64,000 bases of DNA from Lineus longissimus (lineage: Eukaryota; Nemertea; Pilidiophora; Heteronemertea; Lineidae): contig NC_088319.1 in the NCBI RefSeq assembly GCF_910592395.1, forward strand, positions 8,434,001-8,498,000. Direction: 5' to 3'. Below are positions 10,465-22,671 of this stretch, one piece after another. The notes beneath the pieces are model-generated. The model was given only the letters and a program-made list of their open reading frames with translations, did not search any database and was not told the DNA's origin. A program made the position numbers and the translations under genes. Every line of letters starts with the position of its first letter. Within the stretch, counting starts at the first letter, position 1.

Positions 10465-11835
10465 GTAAGTACAAGGTGAACATTAGAACACTGTGCCAGT
10501 TCAAAGACTAAATGTGACTTGCTTTGGCAAAAGTAGGTGCTTGTCACTCTTTGCAATATGGGAAGAGGGAAGAAAAAGTATTCTCAAATTTGTTTCTTGA
10601 GGAAATTATCTTCCCTTTAAACTCCAGGCTCCCAGATGCAAGTGCACCCCCACTGGGCTCTTAGACGAAAATTCACTTAAATTGTATCACATGTGTAAAA
10701 CATGTATTCTTTTTACTGTAGTCTTTGACATAAGTGAATGATTCTGGCATGAAATAAAAAGTATTGGTAAGCTAGCTTGGATGGGGTTGCTGCGCTAGGC
10801 CCTGCCATGGCCTAAAGTTGGTAAACCATCCCTCTGCTAAATGCACTCCGGCATTAACCAGTTCAATGTCGAGTAGTTTTTTCATTACTGACCGACCTGT
10901 GTCGTTTTTTTTAAAATTTTTCAAAAACAATTCAACCTCAAAATTAGACTACTTCCTTCACCCATACCCTCATGAAGTAATATTTAATGGATAATCATGG
11001 ACTCCTTGTCTCTAAATATACCTTATTTTTAAATATACATGTATATTGAAAAATAAAAATGCTATGAACAAAATTATACCCCTGAAAAAAGAATCAAAAA
11101 AAGTACACCAAAGGGCCCAATGAAATAGTCCTTCTGAACTAGTAGTGCCACGACCCGTTAGTTCCATTCCAAGTATCAATTTACTCTGTGCTCGCCAGTA
11201 TACTTTTATTAAATTTGTTTGAATTGACCGAAGAGGGCTGGCTCCATAGTGTGCAAAGTTCAAGCTAAAATCAGGACTCGCTGGAGCCCCACACTGGAAC
11301 GAAGGTAAAATAATGATTGTATAGGCATGTATAGGCATGGGTCTACCAGGAACATGTTGTTAAAAGCCATTAAAACCTACCTAACAGGTTTGAATGGCGA
11401 TATAATTTACCTGCACATATGCGGGCATGATAGTTTATGGTCAAAAAAATTTCACCACATATCTACAGGCAAGTCAGTAGTCTTGAGGAAGGTGAATTTA
11501 AAGGTCACCTGCAACACTTTTTAGCTTAGTGAAAAAATGATAGGGCATAAGTGGTGAAAACCGCACAAATATCGAACTATCCATCTTGAAGTTATGGCAG
11601 GTAGAAAATTCAAACATCTCAGGTGGTGCAGGAAGAACAAACTGATGATGAACATTGTGCTGTACTGAAATAGTCTTCTATAGTTGTGCCTATATTTTGA
11701 AATTGGACATTAACATGTTCACTTGAAGCTCATACCTGTGACAAGGTAATTAAAATATAAGCATGAAACTATCAAAACTTTATTTCAGTACAGCACAATG
11801 TACAGTCCTTCCAGAAAGTAAATGTCCACAGGTTT
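10465..11835. other. FTSJ1 intron, 5' part without recognised genes
   Basis: First part of a 12.1-kb intron. The only structure noted is a perfect 19-bp inverted repeat, 11653-11671 against 11782-11800 (cattgtgctgtactgaaat), with a ~110-bp loop. Confidence 0.5.
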
Positions 11836-12670
11836 TTGGCTCACCGTAGGGGAGTCTATAAAATACCGCGTTGTCCGGCGTCAGTCGTCCGTCAGTGTCA
11901 TCGTATCCTGTGGCACGTTTCTTAACCGCTAGGGCTATGGACTTAAAACTTTGTACACATTACCCCCTAGGTCAGATGACCTCTGACACTGAATTTCGGT
12001 CCAGTCTGGTTCTTGACTTGGCCACCAGGGGGCCAAAACTGAAAACATAAAAAGTGTGATATCTCGCTTATTAGTGATTTGTTTATAATAATATTTCTAT
12101 GGTAGGTACTCCTATAAAGGATACATCACACATTATATGGGTTTTTGATTTGACCTACTTTTCAGGGTCACAGAGGTCAAATGGCGTAAATTGGCCGTTT
12201 GAGCGTAACTGTGGCACGTTTCTTAACTGCTGGGGCTATGGGTGTGAAAATTTGTATACAAGACCCCCAGATGACCTCTGACAACAAAAATCTGATTCTT
12301 GACTTGGCCACTAGGGGGCCGAAATTGAAAACACAAAAAGTGCTATTAGTTCTGAACTAATGACTGTATCATCTCCAAATTTTTATCCCAGGTTCTTCCA
12401 ATTAGGATACAGGACATAATATCCGGGGTTTAGATTTGCCCTTTGTTTCAAGGTCACAGAGGTCAAATGGCGTAAATTGGTTGTTTGAGTGTAACTATGG
12501 CACGTTTGTTAACCACTTAAGCTATGAAGTTGAAATTTGTTACACATGTCTCCCTACCTCATGTAACCTCCGACACCGAATTTCGATCTGATCTGGCACT
12601 CAACTTGGCCACCAGGAGGCCAAAACTAAAATAGGTAAAAAGTGCATTATCTCGTTTATTAGTGACTTGT

Positions 12671-12730
12671 TAGCTCACCTCTTAGCAGAGGTGAGCTTAT
12701 CCCATACCGTGGCGTCCGTCGTCCGTCGTT

Positions 12731-12820
<90 letters not shown>

Positions 12821-13859
12821 CGTCGTCCGTTAGCAGGGCACGTTTCGTAACTGTTAGAGCTATTGAGTTAAAACTTGGTACACATGTACCCTTATGTAAT
12901 GACACCTTGGAGACCAAGTTTCGGTCCGATTCGTTTCATGGTTTGGCCACCAGGGGGCCAAACGTTAAAAGTGAAAATATGCAATATCTCCCCTAATAGT
13001 AGTCGGGAAATTTTGAAAAAAATATGGTAGTTACTTCTAGCAAAGATGCATCATATATCCTCCGGGTTTTTGATTTGCCCTCCTTTTCAAGGTCACAGAG
13101 GTCAAATAGTGCAAATTGGCCGTTAGGATGTAACGATGGCACGTTTCTAAACTGCAATGACTATTGATCCCAAATTTGGTGCACATTTACCCCTTAGTCA
13201 GGTAATCTCAGGGACCGAAGTTTGGTCCAATATGATTCACCACTTGACCACCAGGGGGCAAAATCCAAAAACCTTAAAAATGTGATTATTCCTTAACTTC
13301 TTGCCCGATTGCCACCAATTTGATATCATGGGTACATCTAACCACCATACAGTATATGTCACACAGGTTTTTAATTTGACCTTCTTGTCAAGGTCACAGA
13401 GGTCAAATGGCGTAAATTGGCCGTCAGGCCGTAACTATGGCACGTTTCTTAACTGCAATGACTATTGATCACAAATTAAGTACACATGTACCCCTTGGTC
13501 AGGTGGTCTCAGGTACCGAAGTTTGGTGCGATCTGATTTGCTGTTTGGCCTCCAGGGAGGGGGCCAAATCCTAAATTCTTCAAAATGCCATTATTCCTAG
13601 TATTACTTGCCCGATTGGCACCAATTTTATATCATAGGTACATCTAATTCTAACAACCATTCAATGTGTCATCCGGGTCTTCTTTGATTTGACCTACTTT
13701 TCAAGGTCACAGAGGTCGAATGTACTGTAAATTGGCCATTTTGGGGAAATTGTAATTGCTTGGACCTACATCAAACCTAACACTACATGACACAACACCA
13801 TGCTCTTTATCCATCTTTCCTCCACATGAGGTGAGCACAATGGCCCTGGCCATTTCATT
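12671..13859 (+). mobile_element. HINE-like element A, copy 2
   Basis: Close copy of A1: the same 5' palindrome, the same three internal units and the same 3' hairpin end. It is longer mainly because the microsatellite is (GTC)30 instead of (GTC)6. It has three DR3 sites at 13090-13104, 13391-13405 and 13704-13718 (the last with AGGTCG). It sits between 'agtgacttgt' and 'tttatgatat', which in element C are adjacent in the equivalent unit ('agtgatttgtttataata' at 12072). This again points to T/T insertion without duplication. Confidence 0.75.
12731..12820 (+). repeat. (GTC)30 microsatellite in A2
   Basis: Thirty uninterrupted GTC triplets, flanked on both sides by GTCC-type variant units. It lies directly behind the 5' palindrome of A2. 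It creates an artificial poly-arginine frame on both strands. Confidence 0.95.
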
Positions 13860-13929
13860 TTTTATGATATTCTTATATCATGGTACTTACTCCAAGCAAC
13901 AATACATCACATGTCATACTGACTTTGGT

Positions 13930-13953
13930 TTAATAATAATAATAATAATATTT
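13930..13953 (-). repeat. (TAA)n stretch, probable 3' tail of the LINE
   Basis: Seven TAA-type units directly before B1. Across B1 the sequence continues with 'aaattagagtgctac', the reverse of the LINE 3' end. B1 therefore seems to have landed in the LINE tail; on the LINE strand the tail is (TTA)n. Confidence 0.5.
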
Positions 13954-13955
13954 AT

Positions 13956-15651
13956 TAGCTCAGCTGACTAAGTCAGCCGAGCTTGTCAAATAAGTTGTTC
14001 AGTGGCGTCCGTCTGTCCATCCATCCATCCATCCATCCATCCGTCCGTTAAACCCATGGTGCACATTTTGTAACCGTAAGACCTAGATAGAGACTTCAAT
14101 TTTGCATTTCTGGATACTTCTGGTCAAACTCTACTTTCAAAACAAAATTTGTCGCCATTCGACCTACTTCCTGCGAGCGAGAGTGCATGAAGGAAACTGG
14201 CCTATATCGGCCTAGGAGCAGCAGAATTAGTCGAAATATGCTCTAATATTAAGATAAAATTCTTGAAAATCTATTTTATTGAGAAAAAGTTCAAAATTTT
14301 AACAGGAGAGGGCGTTACCTGCCTTTTAATTATTTCTGCCGATTCAAATTCCCGCCCGATGACGTCAGCCATCAATGAAGGCTCCTATTTGCCAGTTATC
14401 AAAACATGGCAGCTACACAACAAAAGCAGTAGCTCCAGGAATAAATCACTGTTCACTTCAGCTTCGTAATCGATTGTACCCCCACTTTATTGTGTTTTGT
14501 GTGGTGTTCCTATTCAATCAACGATGTAAGGCCTTATTATGTTGGTTTTAATTGAGAAGGTGCATTATAAGCGGCGTACGAAATACCGAAGCGGAGACAA
14601 AATGGCGGCATGTTGTTTACGCTATGTGCAATAATCTTGGAGCTCAATGACACTCAAGTACCCTATTTTCTGCTTAAAAAGTAGTCTGGTAGGCGATATT
14701 ATCACTAGTTCGTTTCAGTGGTAGTCATAAGGTCTTTAGGGACTAAATTCAGAAATTAGTTCTTGAATATTTGGCGACATTTCTGTGAAAGCGATATCGG
14801 AAGTGCATGCTCTGTTCGCGATGACATCGCCGATGTATTTTGAAGTGGAGAATTCCCACAGTATGTGCAGTGAATCGGCATGATTCTGTTCGCCTATTAT
14901 GTTTTAGTTCTACGATTCTTTCATGAGTAAAAAGTAGACATTCTAAGCAATACAATAATGTCACTCCCATAAAAATTGATTGGAAATTGAGGGAGCTACG
15001 GCATTCTCTTCGGCAACTGGCAGCGCTGAAAAAATACATTGCATACTGTACAATACCAAATGGCACATTTTAAAAAGCGCTCATTGGACAACGTAGGGAA
15101 TCACCAGAAATGACGTCATCGCTGGTCTAAATAGAAAACTACGGTGGCGCAGTAGAGCACAAGAAAAGGTTTAGCATTAACTTCGTCATGCAAGCTTCAG
15201 CAACAAAACGATTTCTCATGAATGATTTATTTGATCATCATCAGCTTGTTTCCCCTGATAGATAAAAAAATGATTTACAATTTCCATCAAAGTTTTCTAT
15301 TTTGTGTATAGTCACATGTTATTTAACTGGCAAGGAGCCAAGCAGTTTTGAATATTCGCGGGAAAATACTTTGTACTTGTAAACGAGGCTATGACAATGA
15401 GTATCCTCATTCATGGCATAAACTTCATGTTTCGGTGAATATTTTCATACGATGATTTCACCCGAATTATGGTCAGGATTGAGGAATGAACAGTGGCATA
15501 ATTATGTCAACCAAAAACATTGGTACCGTAGTGAACGCAAAAGGATATCAAATACCATGGAGCATGCCATTTTCATGCATAATGAACTAAACACCGGGAA
15601 GATATTGATGATATTAACTCAGCTGAGCGCCAGGCCCTTGGGCCTCTTGTT
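13956..15651 (+). mobile_element. HINE-like element B, copy 1
   Basis: The 5' end TAGCTCAGCTGACTAAGTCAGCCGAGCT is a near-perfect palindrome, followed by GTCCGTCTGTCC and an ATCC array (14010-14045). The 3' end is TCAGCTGAGC, the inverted complement of GCTCAGCTGA, then the hairpin AGGCCC-TT-GGGCCT and CTTGTT. The body is 1.7 kb and non-coding. Same architecture as A and C with different sequence. Confidence 0.7.
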
Positions 15652-15809
15652 AAATTAGAGTGCTACAATAACGAATAAAATCATTTCCTAAGCACTTTAC
15701 AAAAGATAATATACATATAAAGACGTAAAATAAGTGGGACAGAAATAAAAGAAGTAGATTTTAGTACATTATAAAAGACAATTTTTGACATTTTTGATAA
15801 AAAAGTTGA

Positions 15810-16289
15810 CTAGACATTACTAAAACATTTTATAAAAAGCTGAGTTTTTAGGCGTTTTTTGAATGCATTGGTGTCCGCAAGCTCGCGCAAAGAGACAGGG
15901 AGAGAGTTCCACAGCCTGGGAACCATCACACCAAGACTCCGATCGCCATATGACCCCTTGGAACGTGGAATGGTAAGAAGCCATGGATCATCTGAGGACC
16001 GAAGCCCATGGGACGGCACACGCAGGCTGAGCAACCCTCTCAAGTAGCTGGGACTATCCTCTTGATGCAATGATTTGTGGGCAATCAGGAGGACCTTGTA
16101 CTCGATGCGCGAACTCACGGGCAACCAATGGAATTCCTTTAAGACAGGTGTAACATGATCCCGCCTCTTGGTCTGGGTGAGAAGTCGAGCTGCAGCATTT
16201 TGTGCTTTTTGCAGCCGATGTAACTCATAGTCATAATGTGGCAGACCAAGAAGCAGGCCGTTCTGAAAATCGAGACAGGATGTAAACAA
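15810..16289 (-). pseudogene. LINE ORF2 C-terminal domain fragment
   Basis: Contains LQKAQNAAARLLTQTKR, HVTPVLKEFHWLPVSSRIEYK and a terminal LWNSLPVSLRELADTNAFKKRL segment. These are typical of the region after the reverse transcriptase in CR1/L2-like elements. It follows the RT fragment with a frame break around 16300. Confidence 0.8.
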
Positions 16290-16321
16290 GGCATTTATTA
16301 CACGGGCACATGAGGACCTGT

Positions 16322-16996
16322 CTAGATAACGCCATATCTTGGCGATTCAACTAATCTGACAGTACACTCCCTGAACACATCTTGAGACCTGCATGGACAT
16401 ACACATTCTTTGGCGAAATTAGCACCAAGGTTTCGGACATGAGATGATGCTGAGACAGAGGTTGACCCAATCTGGATATTTGGCAAAGGTTCAAATTTGG
16501 CAAGCTGGCGATTTGGCGCGATAATCATGAACTCCATTTTATCGTCATTGCCCTTGAGGTGGTTAGGCTTCAGCCATTTCCTTATATCCCGTACACATGC
16601 CTTAGCCTTTGTAATCACTTCTCCTAAACCTTCCGGAGTAAACGTAAACATGTCGTACAGCTGTATATCGTCTGCGAAACCATGACGATACATATCATGA
16701 TCAATGATGACTGTGCCAAGCAACTTAATATAAAGAGAGAAAATTAACGGACCCAAGACAGAGCCTTGCAGCACTCCTGAGAACAAAGGCATTGGATCCG
16801 ATTTCTTCCCATCCACCAAAACACTGTGACTCCTGGCTGACAGGTACGACCTGAACCAGTCCAGGGCTGTGCCCCTGACACCATAGTGATTCTCAAGGCG
16901 AGAGATAAGAATATCATGACTAATGGTGTCAAAGGCAGCCGACATGTCCAGGAGGATGAGAATAACCCCTTTCCCGCTATCTAGAGATGCATCCAT
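16322..16996 (-). pseudogene. LINE reverse transcriptase fragment
   Basis: Residues show LLDMSAAFDTISHDIL (motif A with its Asp), GVLQGSVLGPLIFSLYI (motif B region) and HGFADDIQLYD (motif C with both Asp; the usual Tyr is Phe). This is the core of a CR1/L2-type RT that would copy element RNA at the nick made by the endonuclease. The frame is broken upstream from the linker (about 17000-17210) and downstream at 16320, so the copy is not functional as it stands. Confidence 0.85.
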
Positions 16997-17212
16997 ATCT
17001 GCCTTTATTCTCAGAAGCGCTGTTTCGGTACTGTGGCCCGCTTTATAGGCAGATTGGAGTGGGTTATCGAGGTCATATGATCAAGAAGGTGTTTCGCAAC
17101 CACCTTCTCCAAAACTTTCGAGAAGAAAGAGAGGTTCGAAACTGGACGGTAGTTCTTCAAGATGTTATGATCCAGCCCGGCCTTCTTGAGGAGCGGTTTG
17201 ACCAGGGCATTC

Positions 17213-18301
17213 TTAAGACATGCATGTCTTTATCAGTTTTTTAAGCTGTTCTATTGATACCGGTGTGAACTCAGCAAGACAATTTTGGTTGTCAACAGGG
17301 ACAGACACAGGATGAGCTTCAGTGCAAGGACTGCTGAAAGTAGCATGGATTGTCTTAACCTTGTTATGAAAGAAGTTAGCAAACCTATTTGCTAGCTCTC
17401 CACTGTCACTTGCATCAGGAAGCTCACCACCATTGTCTGCCGACAAGAAACCCTTCACAGTCTTGAGCATTTCACCGGAATTCTTGCAGTCAGCTATCTT
17501 TGACAGAAAAAACGCCTGTTTTGCCTGTTTGATCAAGGCTATGACATGTTTGCTCTGATCGACAAACATTTGACGGTGGACCTCCAAATCGGTTTTCCTA
17601 AACTGCCGTTCTAGCCAGCAGCGCACACGACGTGCTTGATGAATTTCATCGTTATACCATTGTTTTTTAGTCAACCCTTCTATCCGCACATTTGTCACAG
17701 GCGCATGTTTGTCAAGAACAGTGGATATCAGTTCGTTGTAAACAGTTATAGGACTGTCCAACATGGCCTGGTTGTCTGGGCTCACCACAAGTTCACTGAT
17801 ATCCGATGAAAACCCTACAGTGTAAATTTTCCTCAGTTTGCGGGCTTTGCGATTCACAAGCACAGGTTTGATTTTAAACACACCGAGCAAGTCAAAGAAA
17901 ACAGGATAGCGGTCTGAAATGGCCTTTAAAGGGTCACCGCTAAAACTTGGCACCGTGCATGAAGACTTTCGAAAGATTACATGATCTAATGTATTGCCCG
18001 ACTTATGAGTGGGTTTGTCCACAATCTGAGTGAAGCTATGCCTAAGCAACAGTTCGAGGTATTTGATTGCCTCGGGATCTTCCTTGCGATTTACCTTAAC
18101 ATTTATATTCCCGATGATAGTAAGAAGAACAGTTTCAGTCGCGTAGAGATCAAGCAGATCTGAGAAATCCCGCATGAATCCCCCGAAGTTGAATTTGTTT
18201 TTCCTGCTTGGAGGTGGTCGATAGATAAGTAGGACCTTTGTCCTGTCCGACACCCGTATCTCCAACCACTCAAAGGTCTCGTAGGGTTTGCTGCATACCA
18301 C
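17213..18301 (-). pseudogene. LINE endonuclease C-terminal half and linker
   Basis: Carries LLIYRPPPSRKN, IIGNINVKVN, NTLDHVIF and ISDRYPVFF, the later motifs of an APE-type endonuclease. The usual GDFN is GNIN and the usual SDH is SDR, so catalytic residues look lost. The linker follows with NDEIHQARRVRCWLERQFRK. The frame is separated from the N-terminal half by a stop near 18345. Confidence 0.75.
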
Positions 18302-18346
18302 ATTAGAACGAATTCCTGGTTTCAGGAGAACACCGATACCACCTCC

Positions 18347-18694
18347 TTATGTTGCACGAGGAAAGCTTTGGAACACAAAGCCGGACTGCGTTAGCCTAAC
18401 AACCAGTGCATCGTCGCGCTGGTCTGCTGCAAGCCAGGTTTTGGTGATGAAGACAACATCAATTTCATGCTCCTGGACTAGCTCTAAGAGCTCAGTCGTC
18501 TTGTTACGGATGGACTGTGTATTGAGCATGAGGCACTTGGCAGATGCGCTTGGTTTGTTCAAGCTGGGTGTTTGTTTGCGAAGAGGAATTGTCACCAAGT
18601 TAGCCACGTTTAGGCATGACCCAGGTTGATTAAGCTCTGTAAGGTTCAGAGGGTTAACCGTGGTCTTGGTTAAGTTCCTTGCCCTTGATCGCAA
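18347..18694 (-). pseudogene. LINE endonuclease N-terminal fragment
   Basis: LMLNTQSIRNKTTELLEL and VVFITKTWLAADQRDDA are the first APE endonuclease motifs. Active enzymes have TETWL; here the Glu is Lys, a loss of a metal-binding residue. About 60 residues precede the domain and may be the ORF2 start. Confidence 0.7.
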
Positions 18695-18855
18695 CCAGGA
18701 AGGCCAAAAGAGATCAGGAGTGTTTAGTGTGGCATTGTGACATTTAAAAATTTGACCTTTATACTATACATGTGCAATGTTTCTTAACGAGGATGAACTC
18801 CAAAGCACCAAATATCTATACGGTGAGCACAATGGCCCCTGGCCGTTTCATTTTT

Positions 18856-20935
18856 AACATCACAGAGATAGAATAAGATAATTATATGCGGTTTTCAGCA
18901 GAGAATGATTTATCTAGTTGGTCATGTATCTGTTGTATTTTGACCCAGCTAATCCTGTGTCTTCATTATGTAACAGGCAATTTTTAAATGTTCCAAAAGT
19001 AACTTTTTTATTTTATTTCATTTTCGTTCTTTTTCACAATGTATGGGTGAACTATGCAACAAATGTTTTTTTGCTGGAAAATTCCTACTAAATTCTTTCA
19101 TCTTGAAGATCAGTTTTAGCTCACTACAGTTGATTGTTTTTTTCAGACATCTGGTGACCTTTGAGAACACCCCTCATAGTCAGCAATGCAGTTAGTCAGG
19201 GTCTTTATGGCGAACTCAGATCTTACATGAAGGATTGGGGGTCAACGTTCACTAAATTCACGATAGGTGGCACGTTTTGTTTCTATTTAAGCCAGAAGGT
19301 TCTAAACTTGTGAGGACATATATATATATAAGGAACCTCTACCCCCAAAATTTGTCTCGCTTGGACTTCAAATATGGTCGCCAGGCGGCCATCTTGAAAA
19401 TTAAACTAAGTCCCTTTATACCCCGAAACTAATGATCGAATTGCAACCAAACTTCATTTGATTATGTATCTATGTAAAAATGTTGTTTGACCCTGTTTTA
19501 AATGTTTTCGCCTCGAACTGACTTACATTTACACCCTAGCTGAATAAGGAAGCTAAAAGTGGCAGTGAGGATAAGGCAGGCGATGCACTGTGTGAGTTTG
19601 CTTGCCCGCTGAAAAAAAATGTCGACTTTTATATTTCGACTGGATTGATTTAGGTAAGTGACAAATTTTATATTTTCAGCCATTTCTGAAATTAATTATG
19701 GTACGAAACTTCACACATTCATAGAAAAGATTCAGCACAATTTGTTTATATGCTCTGTAGTGTTAACAACAGGTTCAACACAATTTAGTAAAAACAACCT
19801 TCGAATCGAGTTGACCTTCTTTTCGAAATAATGAAGCGACGATCTCATTATTCAGTGCAGTAAGTATCTCTGTAGAAATGTACAGTAAACGCATCATTAC
19901 GAAAATGACAAATTAATGCCTCTTCACAGCTTGTTTTTCTAGTCCAAGCTCTCGCTGTACATCCTTGATTAGTCAGCAGTCAATATTTAATTTTACATTT
20001 CCACCACAGTTTATTTAGATATAATGCTTTTTAGTGCCCGACAAAACTGGTGGGTTTAATTTATGCACAAGCAGACGAAACGATCATTTGGTAAGTCACT
20101 GTCACGTGATACCTTAAGTTGTCAAAATGGCGGCAGAGTATCTGATCTAAAACGATGTCAAAGTCCGGCTCTAAAAGATGGATTACTCAACAAATGACTC
20201 TTGTCACATAGCAGAACTAATGTCAGTAAACAAGACAATAATAAACATCGTTCTGAAGTCATCGGGTAAGATTGACAATGTAAATAAACAGCGCAATTGA
20301 CGATCCTCTCCGGAGACTTGAAATGTTAACAAACAATGTGATACAAACATGCACACTGTACATAGAACAATGCATCTATCAGGGGCCGATCATCACACTC
20401 GTATCATATTCTCACTTATATTAATGAACTTTCTTGGTCATTAGCACTTCCTCAGCAGTTCCTACCTTTACCTTGATCAATAATCATTAGCGCATTATCA
20501 GTGGTCTATGTATTATAAAACTTGGCTATCAAAATTAAAATGTTTTCTCATCATGTTTTACAGGAATAATCTACAGCTGCATTTGAACATTTTTGGTGAC
20601 CACATCACAGATCACGGAGAGAGAGGAGCTGAGCTGCACTCATACTAATAGAACCAAATGAACACCTTGCACCTCCCACTCAACTTCAGTGCTCACCCGC
20701 GCTGTCATCAGGAGAACCAGTCAATTCTAGTATTTCATTCTTTTTCACTGTAATTCTTACCTCAAAATTGATTGAATAAAGAAAACCGTTTGTGGCAGTT
20801 GGTTTACCAAAAAATCAAGTGTTAAGTTTTTACTTGCTAGAAATGTGGGCTAAGAAAATCATACCCCTTGGTCATCGCCTTACACTTTGAAACTATTGGT
20901 TGTCCCTGATGTAAAGCCGATGGTAATTACTGCAT
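18856..20935. other. FTSJ1 intron, with a fragment related to element B interior
   Basis: Between about 19465 and 19850, phrases such as 'gtaagtgacaaatttt' and 'ggtacgaaacttcacac' match the interior of B2 at 26865-26930 in the same order, so this is a diverged B-related fragment. A (TA)n run lies at 19319-19330. No coding exon was seen. Confidence 0.5.
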
Positions 20936-20939
20936 GGCT

Positions 20940-21830
20940 CTCCCGGCTTAGGCTGGACCATGTTCACTAGACTAGTTTGTCACAACAAACCTACACTTCA
21001 AAGGAACTGATGTAAGGGTTTAGACTGTTTCTGGTTGTGACCATGCATCTACTGGCCTGGTTTGTCTCGGCCTGCACTTCAAAGGATTTGATGTTAAGGT
21101 CATTAACTGGTTGCCCCAAGGTTGTGACCACGCATTGACTGGACTGGTTTTTCACAACCTGCACTTCGAAGGAATTGATACAAAGGTCCAGACTACATTA
21201 ACTACTTGATCTAGTTGTCCTAGGTTGCATCTAATGGACTGGTTTGTCTAAAGCTGAACTTCGATGGATTGATGTAAAGGTCCATACTGCAGTTACTGGT
21301 TGTCTACTGGTTTGTGACTCTCGAAGGAACCTTCTTAACTGGTAAAATTTAATCTCTGTTACAACCTTCAACTTTTATTCGCACTCATTATATGAAGTTA
21401 TATGCAGTGTTGACGGAGGAGAGCTTAGGCACACTCGTAGAAATGGCTATTGACCTTGCACTGTCCCATGGCTACTCCACATCAGTGCAAATTACATTCC
21501 ATCCAATTTTGCATTCATTTTCACTGTAATTAGTACTAGTAGTACTATTCTCATTCTAGAGTGAATTAAGAAAACAGCATGTCACAGTTTATTTGAAAAA
21601 AATATCATTGCATCTGTTAAGTTTTTCCCCTTGGACTAAGTCTTGACAGTGCATACTCCTTGTCCCTATGTTGTATGACGCGACCACGTGGAGTGCTTTG
21701 TCACAGCATATTGGAGGAATTGATGTAAACATCAAGACTGCAATTACTGGTTGCCCCTATTGCTTGTGAGCATGCATCAACTTGACTGGTTGGAGACTGA
21801 CAACCTGCACTTGAAGGTATTGTCAACTGC
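20940..21830. repeat. degenerate ~87-bp tandem repeat
   Basis: A phrase built of 'ctggtttgtc', 'cctgcacttcaaagga', 'attgatgtaaaggtc', 'actggttg' and 'gtgaccatgcat' recurs about four times at 20940-21310 and twice at 21690-21820. Copies are strongly diverged. The stretch between (21320-21680) has no recognised content. Confidence 0.55.
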
Positions 21831-22567
21831 CTAAGAGAGTCTTCAATCATAGTGGACAATCGACAATAATGTCAAATTTTTACAAGTGTTTAGGATAAAA
21901 CCTGAAGCACTACAACTCTTATTTTTGGCCAGACCCAATTGAGAATTTTGAATTGAGGGGAAGACTTAGAAATAACTGTCTGCAATATAGTTTGGTCTTT
22001 GTTTCATTGAAAAATATCAAAAATTGACTGAGATATGAAGGCTTTTAGCTTTGATGACCAGAAGACAAACTTGCCTTTTGGTAATATGCAAATTAGATTT
22101 TGATGTCACAGGAGGTGGAGAAAAATAATGCAAATATTCTACTACAAATATTCTATACTAAGGAGATATTTACTCAACTATCAGTGAATATTTGGTAACT
22201 TTTCCAGACAGCATGGAATTTTTATTTGTTATTTTTATTCCCCCTCCCCTCAAAAAATCTTTAAAAAATCAGGGAGCGTAACTATAAAAATATCCTGCCC
22301 TCAGTGTACTGAATTTAAAATTTGTCCCTGGTTTTGTTTGCCTGGTTGCTTTGCGGACTTCTCAGGTGTTAAGACGGTTTCAATATTTTGTCAATAACTC
22401 AACCTGTTGTATGCGTCATTGACAGATATTTGGATGAAGATTAAACAATCCCATTATTTCGATCGTAACACTACTGTGGGCATGGGCAGTCTTTGAATTG
22501 ACTGATAAGTCAATTTTAGTTTGTAGTTTGACACGACTAGGTCAGTCTTCCATCATTTTTATTGCAG

Positions 22568-22671
22568 ATATTGATTTCAACCAACTTGAAGGGCCCAATC
22601 GTATAATTGTACCCTTCCTTGCATGTGGTGATTTGAGTGCATTCGACTCAGATAAGACATACCCTTTTGAG
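22568..22671 (+). CDS. FTSJ1: FTSJ1-type tRNA 2'-O-methyltransferase, penultimate exon
   Basis: A 104-bp exon with attgcag before it and gtaagtg after it. It enters with two bases that complete the Asp codon begun in the exon at 10381-10464 and leaves in phase 0. The translation [18 protein letters not shown], then [17 protein letters not shown], is the strongly conserved C-terminal block of FTSJ1/Trm7 proteins (FNQLDGPTRIIVPF-type in human). This block follows the methyltransferase fold. The 12.1-kb intron before it and the 10.5-kb intron after it are packed with transposons in both orientations. Confidence 0.92.

Larger units (their letters stand above)
15652..18720 (-). mobile_element. CR1/L2-type LINE, decayed
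   Basis: Minus-strand non-LTR retrotransposon: endonuclease N-terminus at 18694-18347, endonuclease C-terminus and linker at 18301-17213, reverse transcriptase at 16996-16322 and C-terminal domain at 16289-15810, all in order but in different frames. It lies inside element C1 in the FTSJ1 intron, opposite to the gene. The 3' untranslated part runs to about 15652 and probably continues as the TAA stretch left of B1. Confidence 0.8.
11836..18855 (+). mobile_element. HINE-like element C, copy 1, carrying nested insertions
   Basis: The 5' end is TTGGCTCACCGTAGGGG followed by a short GTC/GTCC microsatellite (11885-11905). The 3' end at 18820-18855 has TACGGTGAGC, the inverted complement of GCTCACCGTA, then a GGCCCCTGGCC hairpin and TTTCATTTTT. 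The body repeats the same ~295-bp unit as family A, with two AGGTCA-type DR3 sites at 12165-12179 (first half-site GGGTCA) and 12451-12465. C sequence is interrupted by A2 (12671-13859) and by a LINE (about 13930-18720) that itself carries B1. After A2 the text resumes with 'ggtacttactccaagcaac', parallel to 'ggtaggtactcctataaag' at 12102, which confirms the continuity. Confidence 0.65.

Noticed and set aside
12667-12996. Poly-arginine open frames on both strands
   Set aside because: They are produced by the (GTC)30 microsatellite in A2; the flanking residues are HINE sequence and recur in A1.
16497-17244. + strand frames over the LINE
   Set aside because: Shadows of the minus-strand reverse transcriptase.
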